Below are positions 46,101 to 56,900 of a stretch of DNA of 64,000 bases, in pieces. A program made the translations under genes and the position numbers. Numbering within the stretch: position 1 is the first letter of the stretch; each line of letters begins with the position of its first letter. The DNA comes from Edaphochlamys debaryana. Lineage: Eukaryota > Chlorophyta > Chlorophyceae > Chlamydomonadales. Location: assembly GCA_016858145.1 (NCBI GenBank), contig JAEHOE010000009.1, positions 1,054,001 to 1,118,000 on the forward strand, given 5' to 3'. A model generated the notes under the pieces. It worked only from the letters and a program-made list of their open reading frames with translations. It made no database searches and was not told the DNA's origin.

Positions 46101-49100
46101 CTCCGGGCCCGCGTGTTTAACGACCCTCCTCGCCTTCTCGACTTCATCCTGCGCCCTTCGCGTCACCCCGGCCACTCAAACTTGTCCCTCCACTCGAAAC
46201 CGCCCTGCGCCGTCCACAACGCCAACCACGCCGGCCTCCCCGAACGCGCGCGCGCACGGATGCACCCGGTTGCCGCCCCCACACCCTGCGGCTGCGGCCA
46301 CATTCCCAGCTGAGCTCGCCTGACCCACCCGGGGGCGTCCCCCGAGGTGCTCGGTTCCCCCGTTCAACGGCCCCAGTGCCCCCCTCCCCCGGCCACACCT
46401 CCACCTTCCGGTACCTTCCTTCCGCCCCCACGACTCCGGCCCAGCCCGCCCGAGTGCCGCCCTTCTGTCCATCCAAAGCCCTCACCCGCTGCGACGCCAC
46501 TCCACCCCCCGGTCCCCCCCGCCCCCACCCCGCCGCCCGCAACCCCGTCGCCCCCCCCACCTGGAAGGTCCGCTCCCGCTGCACGGGCTTGGTGAGGCCG
46601 GCCTCCTCCATCTGTAAGGGGGGGCACAAGCAAGGGAGGGGCAGATGGCGTCAGGAGAAGCGGTCCTGAAGAGCTACACCATCCCTTCCTGTGCTCTCCC
46701 TTCAACCTCCCCTGCCTCCGCTCTTTGCTCCGAGGTCCTTGCTGTGGCTACCAGTTCACGTCGCCTGGCCCTCTCTCCCCTACCCCGTCCCGCCATGCCC
46801 CCTCTCTCCCGCCACACCTCCTCCCTCCCACCTTGTCCAGGATCTTCTGCTTGGACTTGGCCTGCTTCACTGCGGGGGGCAAGGGGGGGTAGGGGAGCAG
46901 GGACGCGGAGGGGTGAATCCGCCGAACGTCTGGGGCCCTCCGACCCATTCCTCATCCCCGCCCCATCCGCCGTGCCCCCTTCCCCTCCCCTTCACACAAA
47001 CCCCCGCGCGCACGCACCCAGGTTGGCGTAGGTACCGCACGACGCGATGAACTCCTTGATGTGCTTGATGTCCTCCTGCTCCTTCTGGTACTTCTTCATC
47101 TGGACAATCTGGGGGGCGGAGGGGGATTTGGGGGGAATGGGGGGATTAGGGGGGGGTTGTTGCTGAGCGGGATCGCGCCGACGCGGGGGACTAGGGGGGG
47201 AAAGGGGGGATTAGGGGGTGGGACAGCGAGAGGGTGGGGTCCTGCCGGCCCCCTACAGTACTCGGCATCCTCGTCCCGACCCCATGGACCCCCGCTGCTG
47301 CCCCAGGCCGCCCCTGTGGTCCCCGACGAATCTACCCCCCCCCCCACACACACACACACCCCTCCCCTCCCCCCCCCCCCCTACCTCGTTCTCCGCCACG
47401 GTCTTGACGAAGGTGTCGTAGTTACCTGGGGGGGGGGGGGCGAGGGGCATCACAGGTTACAATGAGGCCAGGTTGTGCGCCAGAACCCTTCCGCCGTGCA
47501 AGGCCCAGCACTCGCTCCGCCATCATCCCCCCCTCCGCCGCCCGTGTGACATGCCAGCTAGACGGCACGGCACAGCACGACCCGCCTCAGCGCATCCCGC
47601 TCCACCCCTCCCCGCCTCAACCCTGCAGACTCTCGCAGCTCCGCCAGCCATTCTCCACACCCCTTCCCTCCCTCTCAGCCCCCCCCCCGCCCCCACCCCA
47701 CCCCACCCGTGTAGTAGGTGAGCTTCTGGTGCGTGAGCCAGATCATGTGCGTGCACACGCCGTTGAGGAAGTCCTGCGAGTGGGAGATGACCACCAGGCA
47801 CCTGGGGGGGGAGGGCGTAAGGAGGATGGGAGGGACGGGCGGTGGGTCAGCGGGTGCCCTCCTGCTGACGCCCATCTCGCTGACGCCCCAAACCACCCTC
47901 CTCGCATGCTTCCCCTCTCGGGCGGAGGGTCAGCGGGCCTTGCGGAGCGGCGCACGCTCCTCCTCCCTCCGACTCGCTCTCTCCCGCTCTGTCCCTCTGC
48001 TCCTCTTGCCGGACGCCCCCGCGTCTCCCCCTCTTCCATCGTCTCCCCATCTCTTCCCCCCCTCCCCCCTGCAACCCGCCCCCCCTCCCTCCCCCCGCCC
48101 CTCCCCACTTGTTGTAGTTCTTCAGGTACTCCTCCAGCCACACGCACGCCTCCAGGTCGAGGTGGTTGGTGGGCTCGTCCAGCAGCAGCAGCGTGGGGGC
48201 GGCGAACAGGGCGCGGGCCAGGGCCACACGCATGCGCCAGCCACCTGGGGTGAGGGAGGGGGGGGGTGGGGTAGGGGGGGTGGAGGGGCGATGGAGGTGA
48301 GCGGCAGCGGGCTAGTGGTGTTAAGCGACACGCGCCGAAGCCCTCTCAGTGGGTTATGACTGTGTTTCTTCTTCCCTTTACCCCCTCTCTTTTCCGTGCC
48401 TCCCCCCCCCCCCAAAACGCGTACACCCCCTACCCCCCACCCACCCGACAGGTCCTTAGTCAGGCGCTGCTGGAAGGCGGGGGAGAAGCCCAGGCCGTGG
48501 AGCAGCTCGGCGGCGCGGCTCTGGGGGGGGAGGGGGGAGGGGGTAGAAGATGGAAACGAGGAGTTGGAGGGCAGGGTTGAATAGCCGGAGCCGAAGGCCC
48601 CGGCACAGCACCGTTCGTCTGCTCCAGCCCCCCACATCGTCCCCTCCAATCACCCCCTTCCAACCCCCTCTCCCCTCGGAGTCCGTCAAACATCCCCTCC
48701 GTCAAACATCCCCTCCAATCCCCCTTCCACTCTCTCCAACCCCCCCTCCCCTCCCCTCTCTCCCTCCCCCTCCCTTTCACGCCCCCCCCCCCACCTCGAA
48801 GGTGGTGGGGTCCAGCTCGTCGATGCGGTCGTAGATGGCCTCGAGGCGCTCGTCCTCGGGGCCCGTGGTCGACATGATCTCCTCCTCCAGGGCCTGCAGG
48901 CGGGCCAGCTCGGCCTGAAGGGGGGGGGAAGAGGGGAGGCGAGGGGGTGTTTGAAGCTGAGAAGCGGGAGAGCGTCTTTAGGGAGGAGAGGGGGGTGGGG
49001 AAGGAGGGGGGATGGGGTTTGAGCTCCCGCACGCAGCTCTCGCCGCAACCCGTTCATGGCTATGACACGATGAGCTGCGCAGCTCTTGCACGCGGCCCCC

Positions 49101-50507
49101 TCCGCCATGGGTTCAAGGGAGCGGGCCCACCTGGATGTGGTCGATGACTGCCTGCAGGGCGGTGCGCTCGGAGGGCTCCGCCTCCTGGTCCAGGTGGTAG
49201 ATGTCCAGGTGGTCGGGGATGGGGACCTGGGGGGGAAAGGGGGCGAGGGCAGGTGGAGGTTGTGAAGGGGAACTTCAGGGGGCTAAGGAGGGTGCGTGCG
49301 GGTGCGTGCGGGGCGGGGTGACGCGTGTGGAGGAGGAGCTAGGGCCCCGCCCTCCCATGTCATCCAAAGGCCCTGTCACGCCCCGAAGCACGCACCTCGC
49401 GCGCGGCGATGCACTTGAGGAAGTTGGACTTGCCGCTGCCGTTCTGGCCGATCAGACCGTACCGGCGGCCGATGGTCAGCTCGATGGAGCAGTCCTGGGC
49501 GGAGAGGGGTGAAGGGGGCGGGGTGATGGGAGGAGGGGGTTAGCGTCGCTCAATCGGCCAATACCCCAGCACCCTTCTCTCTCTACACTTCCTATGTTCA
49601 TTCCTGCCCCCTTCATTCCCATCCCCGCGCCCCATTCCGCGCCCCGCACCTGGATGAGCTCGTTGCCGTTGAGGCCCATGGAGAAGCCGTCAATCTTGAT
49701 GTCGCGGGCCGTGGGCCGCGAGGACAGCACGCCCGTCACGGTGCGCGCGCTGAAGGCCGCGTCCTTGCCCGCCAGCGAGGCGCTCGAGTCGGCGTGCGGC
49801 ATGCTGGCCGCGGACTGGGGGGAAAAGACGGGGTTCGGGAAAGGCGGGGAAAAGGCGGGTGAGGGAACGGCGTGTGGAGGGGGAGGGTGTGTAAGTGGTG
49901 GTCGGGGCGGTGCAGGCAGGGTTGGACCGTTGAGATTGGTAGCATAGGTCGCTGCTGTCGGCTGATGGCTGGGCTGAGCGCGGGCGCCCTCGCGGTCAGC
50001 AGCTCATCGGCCGCATGCCGCCACGACGCGAGGGCGACGGAGGCCCAGCTGCCTTGGAGGGCTTCATGTCAGTGAGAGGGTGCGTCCGCAATGGGCAAAA
50101 CAGTCGGGTGCTGGTGAGAACGCAACAGCTTATCGCCGCATATGCGCGGGCTCCTCAAGGGCCTTCTTGCCTCCGCCGACTGCAAATCAGCAGTATCTGA
50201 AACCTAGGCTTGCAATGCGCCCAGCAAGCGGCCCGGGCACAGCGCCGTCAGCCCGAGAAAGCGCCCGGCCGCCGCGTCGCAACGCTGTTCCGAGGGCTGG
50301 AGAGCCGCTGGCCGCACGTTTCCAGCTCAGTAGGCACCCAGGAGCTTCCCGGCAGCGCGCGGTGAACGCACGGCCGAGCTTAACAATAAAAGTGCAGCTC
50401 CCGCGCACCCCACCCATCCGCCATCTGCTCACCGCAGACTTGCTGAGCGCCGCCTTGGAGCCGCTCTTCTTGAGCTTCTCCGCCTTCTTGGTCGCCACGC
50501 TGGGCAT
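43178..50507 (-). CDS. ABCF2: ABCF-family ATPase, ARB1/ABCF2 type
   Basis: Twenty-one exons join in frame to 597 residues, close to yeast ARB1 and human ABCF2. From 5' they are 50433-50507, 49650-49814, 49396-49494, 49131-49226, 48795-48914, 48445-48520, 48109-48244, 47707-47801, 47385-47425, 47018-47108, 46832-46869, 46561-46611, 45837-45935, 45466-45526, 45145-45194, 44784-44901, 44453-44523, 44211-44267, 43952-44021, 43720-43796, 43178-43285. The N-terminus is Lys-rich ([18 protein letters not shown]). The first ABC domain has Walker A GQNGSGKS (about 96-103), signature LSGGW (about 209) and Walker [13 protein letters not shown]. The second has GPNGAGKS (about 410), LSEGQ (501-505) and [12 protein letters not shown] (about 521). 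There are no membrane segments, as expected for this soluble class. Known members act in 40S/60S ribosome biogenesis and export. All ATPase motifs are intact. Confidence 0.95.
43366..43740 (-). repeat. Intronic repeats including copies of the exon 20 edge of ABCF
   Basis: The last intron of ABCF contains AACCCATCTGGTCGATGAGG at 43571, a copy of the exon 20 edge and donor AACCCACCTGGTCAATGAGG at 43713 (142 bp apart). A block with CTACTGCTCCGTCCCCAC at about 43395 recurs at 43629. Confidence 0.8.
44965..44992 (+). repeat. 28-nt motif shared by two ABCF introns, copy 1
   Basis: TTGTTGCTGAACGGGATCGC followed by GCCGACGC. A copy with a single substitution lies at 47157-47184 in another intron of the same gene. 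Confidence 0.85.
47157..47184 (+). repeat. 28-nt motif shared by two ABCF introns, copy 2
   Basis: TTGTTGCTGAGCGGGATCGC followed by GCCGACGC, embedded in G-runs, as at 44965-44992. Confidence 0.85.
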
Positions 50508-51172
50508 TTTCGCAAGTCGGTCGGTAGAAGTGGCCCCGACAAGGGCTGAAGAGCTGCGGGTTAGCGCTGCTCTGTCAAACGCTGCGAGTCTGTGACTGCG
50601 ACAGTGTGTAAAAAGTAGCTACGGTCGCGGACTGGGCCCGCATTTATCGCGCCAAGGGCAGCCCCATGCGGGCCGGCCCGACAGTTCCGCTTAAGACCTG
50701 CACGACTCGTAGCAACGTGCCACAGCCTATCGCATACACGTCGCAGCAAGGCCGAACGACCGGGCGACCACGAGTCGACGGTCCGCGGGCACGCTGCCAC
50801 CCAACGAACTTCCAACCCAACGGTATCGGGCTCCGAGCACCGCCCGCCCCGGCCCGCGAGCTGAGCTACGTCATCCCTGCCGCTTCAAAAGGAAGCGCTC
50901 TTCACCTACACCAGGCACCATCGCCTGTGCTCTCCACCGCACGTCAGAGGCACCGCATCCTCTCTTCCGCCGCCCAAGTACATGCCGCCCGGCGCCTGCC
51001 GTCCACGTCACACGGCCATTTGCCGTACTGCCTAGACTGCGCAACTCGAACAGCCTCCGTTCACCACCACACGTCACACTTGCTTGCTCATCCCTACGAC
51101 AGGATTGCCCACGACTTCCTCGGCCATCGCAACCGACAAATCAGGCCAGGGCTCGACTGCATTCCACCCTCC
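50508..51172. other. Upstream region of ABCF, 3' flank of helical-repeat gene
   Basis: A 665-bp region expected to hold the ABCF promoter and 5' UTR. No TATA box or recognised element was seen, and no gene is supported. Confidence 0.5.
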
Positions 51173-53125
51173 TCACCACCGAGCTCCACCCGTGCGCCTC
51201 GCTCCCTGGCCACTTCCGCCAGAGTTGCCGGCAGCAAGGCGCGAGAGGCGTGCCAAGGTGGCAGGCGCATACTGCACCGAGCTCCACGCCTTCGCACACA
51301 CCAACAGCCGCTCTGCGTGCGCCGGCACCTTGCATGCCTCCGCTTCCCGCAGCAAGCCCTGCCACACCGCTTCGGGCGGCGCGCGGATCCCCTTGTACTT
51401 GCACAGCATCCACGCGAAGCGCGTGAACTCCTCGCTGCTCCAGGCACCTCCAATCTGCCGGCACAAGGCAGGCAGAGCGAGCGAGTGGGAGCGGGCCAGA
51501 GGCACGGGCGTACGGCAGATGCAATGCCGCTCACCTCATCCAAGCGTTCGTACCACAGCGCCGCCTCTGCCGTGGACGCCTGGTAGCCCAAATCCGCGCA
51601 GAAGGAGAGCACGGCGTTGCTGTCCGCCCGCCCTCGCTCTCTGCGCAGGAGATGGGAAGTGCGGGAGAGCGGAAGCGGTTTACCACGGACGGGTCTGTGT
51701 CGTCACCTCCGTTTGTCAGGGGGCGGGGTGTGTCACCTACTGGTTCGATCCACTAACTGGGCGTGACACGTTTGCACCACGTATAAGCAAGAGGAGATCA
51801 CACAGCTGGTGGGGATGACGGCACACGCGGCCTCTATTACTTGCATTGCGATGGGCAGGGGCCGCTGCATCACCACCTTGACCATGGCCGCCACACTGTG
51901 CGCCGGCAGCGGCAGGTGCAGGGCGCCTGCGGCGGCGGCGACACTGCTAATGTGGCGCATGGCGATCTCGTCCGTCTCTGTCACATCCATGATGCGGGCC
52001 AAGCTTGTGGCGAAGCCGCGCTGCTGCTCTGGCGTCAGCACGATCCGCTTGGATAGGTTGGCCATGTGTGCGGACAGCTCTGCGACGCCCCGGACGTCCC
52101 AGTCGTCTAGGTCTGCCAGCGTGTACTCGACCAGGGTGCGGATCAGGCCGTCGCTCCAGTCATACTTGCAGAGGCCCAGCCCCAACCTGCATGTAAGGCA
52201 GCATGCAGGCACAGGGGCAAGGAGGAAGGGGTTAAGGGCGGGGTGATCATGAGAGGTGCTTGCCAGGGCCAGGGCACGGTGGGACCTGCCGTTACAGCCA
52301 CCCACCAGAGCTGAGTGCAGTCGAGGACGTTCTTGAAGCCGCGGTACTGGCTCAACTGGTCCGAGATCTGAGTCTCAATCTGAGGGGTCAACCAGCAAGA
52401 CGTGAAAGACCATGAACGGCTGGCAGCTTTCTCCTGTCAGGGCCCCTTGCCTGATCAGCCATATAGGCACCGTACTGTACATCTGCCAGCTTTAAACGGA
52501 GCTTGCCTGCGAGGGTTGACCCCCAAGATCATGTTTGCGTGGACGCCTTGAATGCACCCCTCACCGCTTCAGGGCCCCCTGGCCCGGCCCCCCTGGCCCC
52601 GGCCCCCCTGCCTACCCATGGCCCACAGCACGTTCGACAGGTGACGCAGGCTCATCTCTGGAACGTTTGCGAGCGTCCGTGACAAGAGGGCTTTGCGTGC
52701 AAACCCGAGCGCCTCGGGCTGGACCGCTGCGTATCGGCCAACCACGCTCAGTTTTGCGAGCCGGGTCCATGTTGTGGAAAGGTTGATGACATCGACGCTG
52801 CTTTCGTTCATATAGTAAGCCTCGGCCAGCTCGCCTACGCTCTTGGCCTGCAGTTGGTGGGGTTGCGGGGATGAGGGATGAGCACGTCACGGGGAGGCCG
52901 GGCAAGGGCAGCAGTGGGCAGTGGGCAAGGCGTCACCTGCAGGAGGACGTCGTTGACGGCTTTGCTGAGGATGCTGAAGTCACCTGAGCTGCTATAAAGC
53001 GGCTGAGCTATCGCGCGTGACCTCGCTGCAGGTGCTCGCATGGGGCAGCAGGCCCGCGCCGGCAGTCGCGACGCAATAGACGCAATCGAGCCTGGCGCCC
53101 TCGGCAGTGCGCAGGCCCTCAGCAT
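51173..53125 (-). CDS. Helical-repeat (OPR-like) protein, predicted organelle-targeted
   Basis: Seven exons join in frame to 426 residues: 52937-53125, 52616-52847, 52451-52506, 52306-52379, 51845-52186, 51535-51640, 51173-51454. The first about 40 residues are rich in Ala, Arg, Ser and Pro with no acidic residues (MLRACALPRAPGSIASIASR), as in chloroplast or mitochondrial transit peptides. The rest is predicted helical with degenerate repeated pairs (NLSTTWTRLAKL, LRHLSNVLWAMG, AELSAHMANLSKR, AVLSFCADLGYQ, FTRFAWMLCKYKG, ERLLVCAKAW). These resemble octotricopeptide-type RNA-binding repeat proteins of green algae, but no canonical PPPEW motif was seen, so the OPR label is tentative. Introns 3 (52450) and 5 (51844) have GC donors with GCAAGG and GCAAGT. 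The inverted paralogue at 33509-41940 is broken, so this is probably the working copy. Confidence 0.75.
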
Positions 53126-53505
53126 GGTTCCTATAGAATTGCCTTATATGTGGGAGTGCCTCGCGATAGGCACTGGCATGAGCTGAAGCGGGCCAAAGGT
53201 CGCGGCCGCGAAGTTCCCGGCGACAGCTGCCCATGCGCGGTGTGCCGGCCTCGCTCGCCCCCTTCCCCTCGCCCGCCCCCGAGTACCGTCTGACCCTCCT
53301 GAGCCCCGCATTGCCCGATCACCCGACGCCTTCTGCGCACAAGACCCAGACACCCTACAGCCTACACCCGCTACCAGCAGCCAGCTACCAGCAGCCAGCT
53401 ACCAGCAGCTGCCCATGCGAGGCCGTGAAGCCCACTGTCTCACGGCTCAGGTCGCTGCTGTCGGTGCGCCCCGTTCCGCAGGGCCCCTTCCCCCCTTCCT
53501 GCCCC

Positions 53506-53750
53506 CAAGGAGTGTTGCTACGAGTTGCTATGTTCCCTGGGATTATTCGGCTGAGCTGGCGGCTAATCCGCCCGGACCGGCCCTTTTAGCCGGCTGGCGG
53601 TGACGGCTTGGCACGGGTTAGTCGGCTGGCCTAGGGCGCCAGCCCAAACTTAGTCGGCTGGACTGGCGGCTAATTCCGGATTTCCTTCAGATTAGCCGGC
53701 GCCGGCCGACTGTCCAGCCGACTAACCGACTTTGATAGCAACACTTGGGG
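53506..53750. mobile_element. MITE-like element with terminal inverted repeats
   Basis: AGTGTTGCTA at 53511-53520 and its exact complement TAGCAACACT at 53736-53745 bound about 235 bp. CCCCAAGG precedes the left end and TTGGGG follows the right end, extending the inversion imperfectly. The interior has several (T)AGTCGGCTGG or TGGCGGCTAAT subrepeats in both orientations, so much of it can fold back. There is no coding capacity. The terminal repeats are short, so the assignment is provisional. Confidence 0.65.
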
Positions 53751-53843
53751 TCCCCAAGTGCCGTCTGACACCCGTGAGACCGGTCCAGCCCCCCATCTCG
53801 CCCAGCCCCCTCCGCTCACAACACCAACACCAGCCCTCTGCGC

Positions 53844-53848
53844 TTACA
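53844..53848 (-). promoter_or_regulatory. TGTAA polyadenylation signal
   Basis: TGTAA on the minus strand, about 117 nt past the kleisin stop codon. Confidence 0.55.
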
Positions 53849-53964
53849 ACTTCGGTCCAGTCCCCCCAGTGCGGTAAGCAAAGACAAGTCAACTGACCCA
53901 TGCGCAGCCGTGAGCCGTGAGCCGTGAGCGCCTTATCCCTTCTGCGACTCAATCATGCCACCCC

Positions 53965-56900
53965 TCACGGCCCCGCCCGCCCCACCAGCCTCTCCGTTGC
54001 CGCGACCACCAGCCGGGGCGATCCCCCACGCCCCTCCTCCCCCCCGCTCCCCAGCCGCACGTACCCCCGCGAGTGCAGCACCAGCAGCTCGGCAAACACA
54101 CGGCACGCGTCCAACCGCCCCACGCCCCCGCCCACCACCTCATCCACACCCAGGACCACAACCCCGTCCTCTTCCTTCGCCCCCTCCGCATCAATCTCCG
54201 CGCTTGCAGCTCCGCTGGCGGCGCCATCCGCCTCCGCCTCCTCCGGCCCGGCAGGGGCCATGCGCCGCTGTGCCGCCGCCGCCGCCTTGGCCGCTGCCTG
54301 CTGCCGCCGCTGCTGCGTCCGGCGCGCAAAGGCGACCCTCCGCCGCCGCAGCAGGCTCAGAGCCCGAGGTGCCAGCGCCCGCCGGCCCCCGCCCAGCCCC
54401 TCCTCCCCACCAACCCCACCCTCTCCCTCCCCTTCTCCCTCGCTGGCTCCTTCGTGTCCCTCCTCCGCCTCCTCCGCTCCGCCGTAGCCGAAGTGCCCGC
54501 CGCCGTCCTCCTCCTCCGCCCACCCCTCCAGCTCCCCCGCCGCCTGCCCAAGCCGGGGGTCGTCCTCCGGCCCCAGGAAGCCCTTCGCCGCCAGAGCCTC
54601 CCCCGCCGCCACCGCATCCTCCACCGGGCCAGAGGGCCGCTCGCCCGTCTCCGCCAGCTCAAACGCATCAAGGTCCTCCGACGGAGCCTCGGCAGAGGGG
54701 CCGGCGGCGGCGGTAGCGGCGGCGGCGTGGAAGCCCCCTGCCGTCGGTTCGGTCTCCGTCTCGCCCTCAGTCTCCGGCGGCTGGGTCTCGAATTGGAGGT
54801 CGAAGGCTGACGCCGCTTCCGCCGCGGACGATGCCGCCGGCTCGCCCTCCGCGTGCAGACCGTTCGCCAGAGCAGCCCCAGTGGCGGCGGGCGGGCCCCC
54901 GGCGGTGGCGGACGGGCCTGCAGAAACGGTGGCCGTGGTTGCGGCGGCGGTGTCTGCTGCTGCGGCGGCGGCGGCAGGCTTGGCCCGGTGGCGGCGGCGG
55001 GGCTTGCTGCCGCCTCCGTCAGCGTCGGCCCCGGCGCCGCCGCCAGCCCGGCGGAACAGCGCCAGCAGCGGCGACGTCGGCGGCAGCCCGAGCAGCGCCG
55101 CCGGCGCCGCCGTCAGGCCGCCGACAGGGCCCTCCCGCTGCTGCCGCGGCCTCGCCGCCGCCGCCAGGCTCAGCCCCGTCACCAGCGGTGCCAGGACGGC
55201 CCCGGAGCCGGAGAGCAGAAAGTCGGCCCTGACGGCGGCGGCGGCGGCGGCAGCGGCAGCCCTGGCAGCGGCGCCGCCGCCACCGACGGCGCCCGGCCGG
55301 CGGCGCAGCAGGCTGGATCGGTCCATGAGGAGATCTCGCATGGCCTTGGATCGGAGGGTGGTGTCGGGCTCGTGGCTGAAGCAGCCTGGGGGGTGAGGTT
55401 TGGGGTGAAGGAAGGGGTGAGGGATGTGTGGCAAGAAGGGTGGATGAGAGGTCACGGGCGGAGCAGGGCTTCCCAGCTGGCTAGCACTATCCTCAACCTC
55501 CGCAGTCAAGGCTAGGCGGAGGAAGGGTGAGACGGATGGCAGAGTGCTTAGTTGGTGCCTTTGGGTTGTACCGGGCACCGCAGCACTGCCCTCCCGGACC
55601 CCGTTCCGCCCACCCTCTGCTCGGCCCCTCGGTCCTTGAGGGTCAAGCCGCCCTCGGAAGACCCCTTTGTGTCGGCCCTCCGTTTGGCCCCCGCCGGCCT
55701 TTCCCCCAAAACCCCGCACTCACTCTCGTCCAGTTGGACCCGGGGCCTCTTGCGACCCTTGGGGCCCGCGCCGGGCCCGGCCGGGCCCGCGCCCTCCTCC
55801 GTGGCAGGCGGCGTCGGCGGACCGTGATCTGCCGCGGCAGCGCCTTCCGCCCCGCCCTCCGCCGGCTTGCCGACGCTGCCACCCGCCTCCGCCGCCTCCG
55901 CTGCCGTCGCCGTCGCGCCAGGGCCAAACGCCAGCTGCCGCCGGACCCCGCCGACGGCGCCGCCACCACCGCCTTCCGCCATCTCCATGCCGCCCCTGGC
56001 CTCCCCCTCCTGTGCCCCAACCTGGATCTCGCCTTCGCCCTCCTCCGACGCTTCGAATTCCATGTCGTACGCGCCCGCGAAGTACCCGCCCGCCGCAGCG
56101 GCGCCGTCGGCGGAGGCGGCAGGAGTGCCGCCGGAGGCGCAGGGCGCGGGGGCGCCGGCGCCGGCGGCGGTCCGCTTGGGCGACAGAAGCATCTGCGGCG
56201 GCAGCCGGGAGCCATTGGCAGTGGCGGCGGCGGCGGCGGCGCTCGGGGGAGGGCGGGTGCGGGGGAGGGACTCGGGTTCGAGTTGGGAGCCCAGGGAAGG
56301 GGAGCCTGCGGCGGAGCCGTCGGTGCGGGGGACGAGGGCACATGACCACTGAGCTACCGCACGGAATGGGGCACGGGGAGGGGCATGGGAAGCGCGCGGC
56401 AGCCCAGTAAGTACGCCTCCCTTGCCCAAAGTAAGCCCCGGCAAAGGGCCCCACGTCCCTGTCGGTATCCCCGGCCCGAGGCCCCCGCCATTCTCCCAGC
56501 TGCCCTGCCCGGAGCGCCGCCACTCCCCCTGCCCACAATCCAAGATCGCTCGCAGTTCCCAACCCCCCCCCCCCCCAGGTGTGGCCACTCACCCGCTCGC
56601 TCCCGGCCGCCCTCCGACACCGCCGCCCCCGGGGGGCCCTCCACGTCCTCCTGCCCCAGACCCTCCTCCAGCCCCTCCCCCTCCGCCGCCTCCAGCCCCT
56701 CCAGCCCTTCCCCCTGCTCCCCCTCCCCCTCCCCCTGCAGCCCCTCCCCCTGCAGCCCCTCCCCCTGCAGCCCCTCCCCCAGGGCCTCCAGCGCCTCCAG
56801 GCCCCCCTCCTCGAAGCGCTCAAAGGCATCCTCGGCGCCAAAGGGCTCGGCCCCCTCCCCCCCCATGTAGAACAGGCTCTGCAGCGAGGATGAGGGGGGC

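Larger units (their letters stand above)
53126..53964. other. Intergenic region with CAGCAGCTAC repeats and a MITE-like element
   Basis: This lies between the helical-repeat gene start and the kleisin end, both minus strand. AGCTACCAGCAGCC units repeat three times at about 53380-53412, and a small inverted-repeat element follows. No gene is supported. Confidence 0.6.

Noticed and set aside
51741..51790. GGTTCGATCC resembling a tRNA T-loop
   Set aside because: No matching acceptor stem, D-arm or anticodon arm could be drawn, and the segment lies within an intron of the helical-repeat gene.
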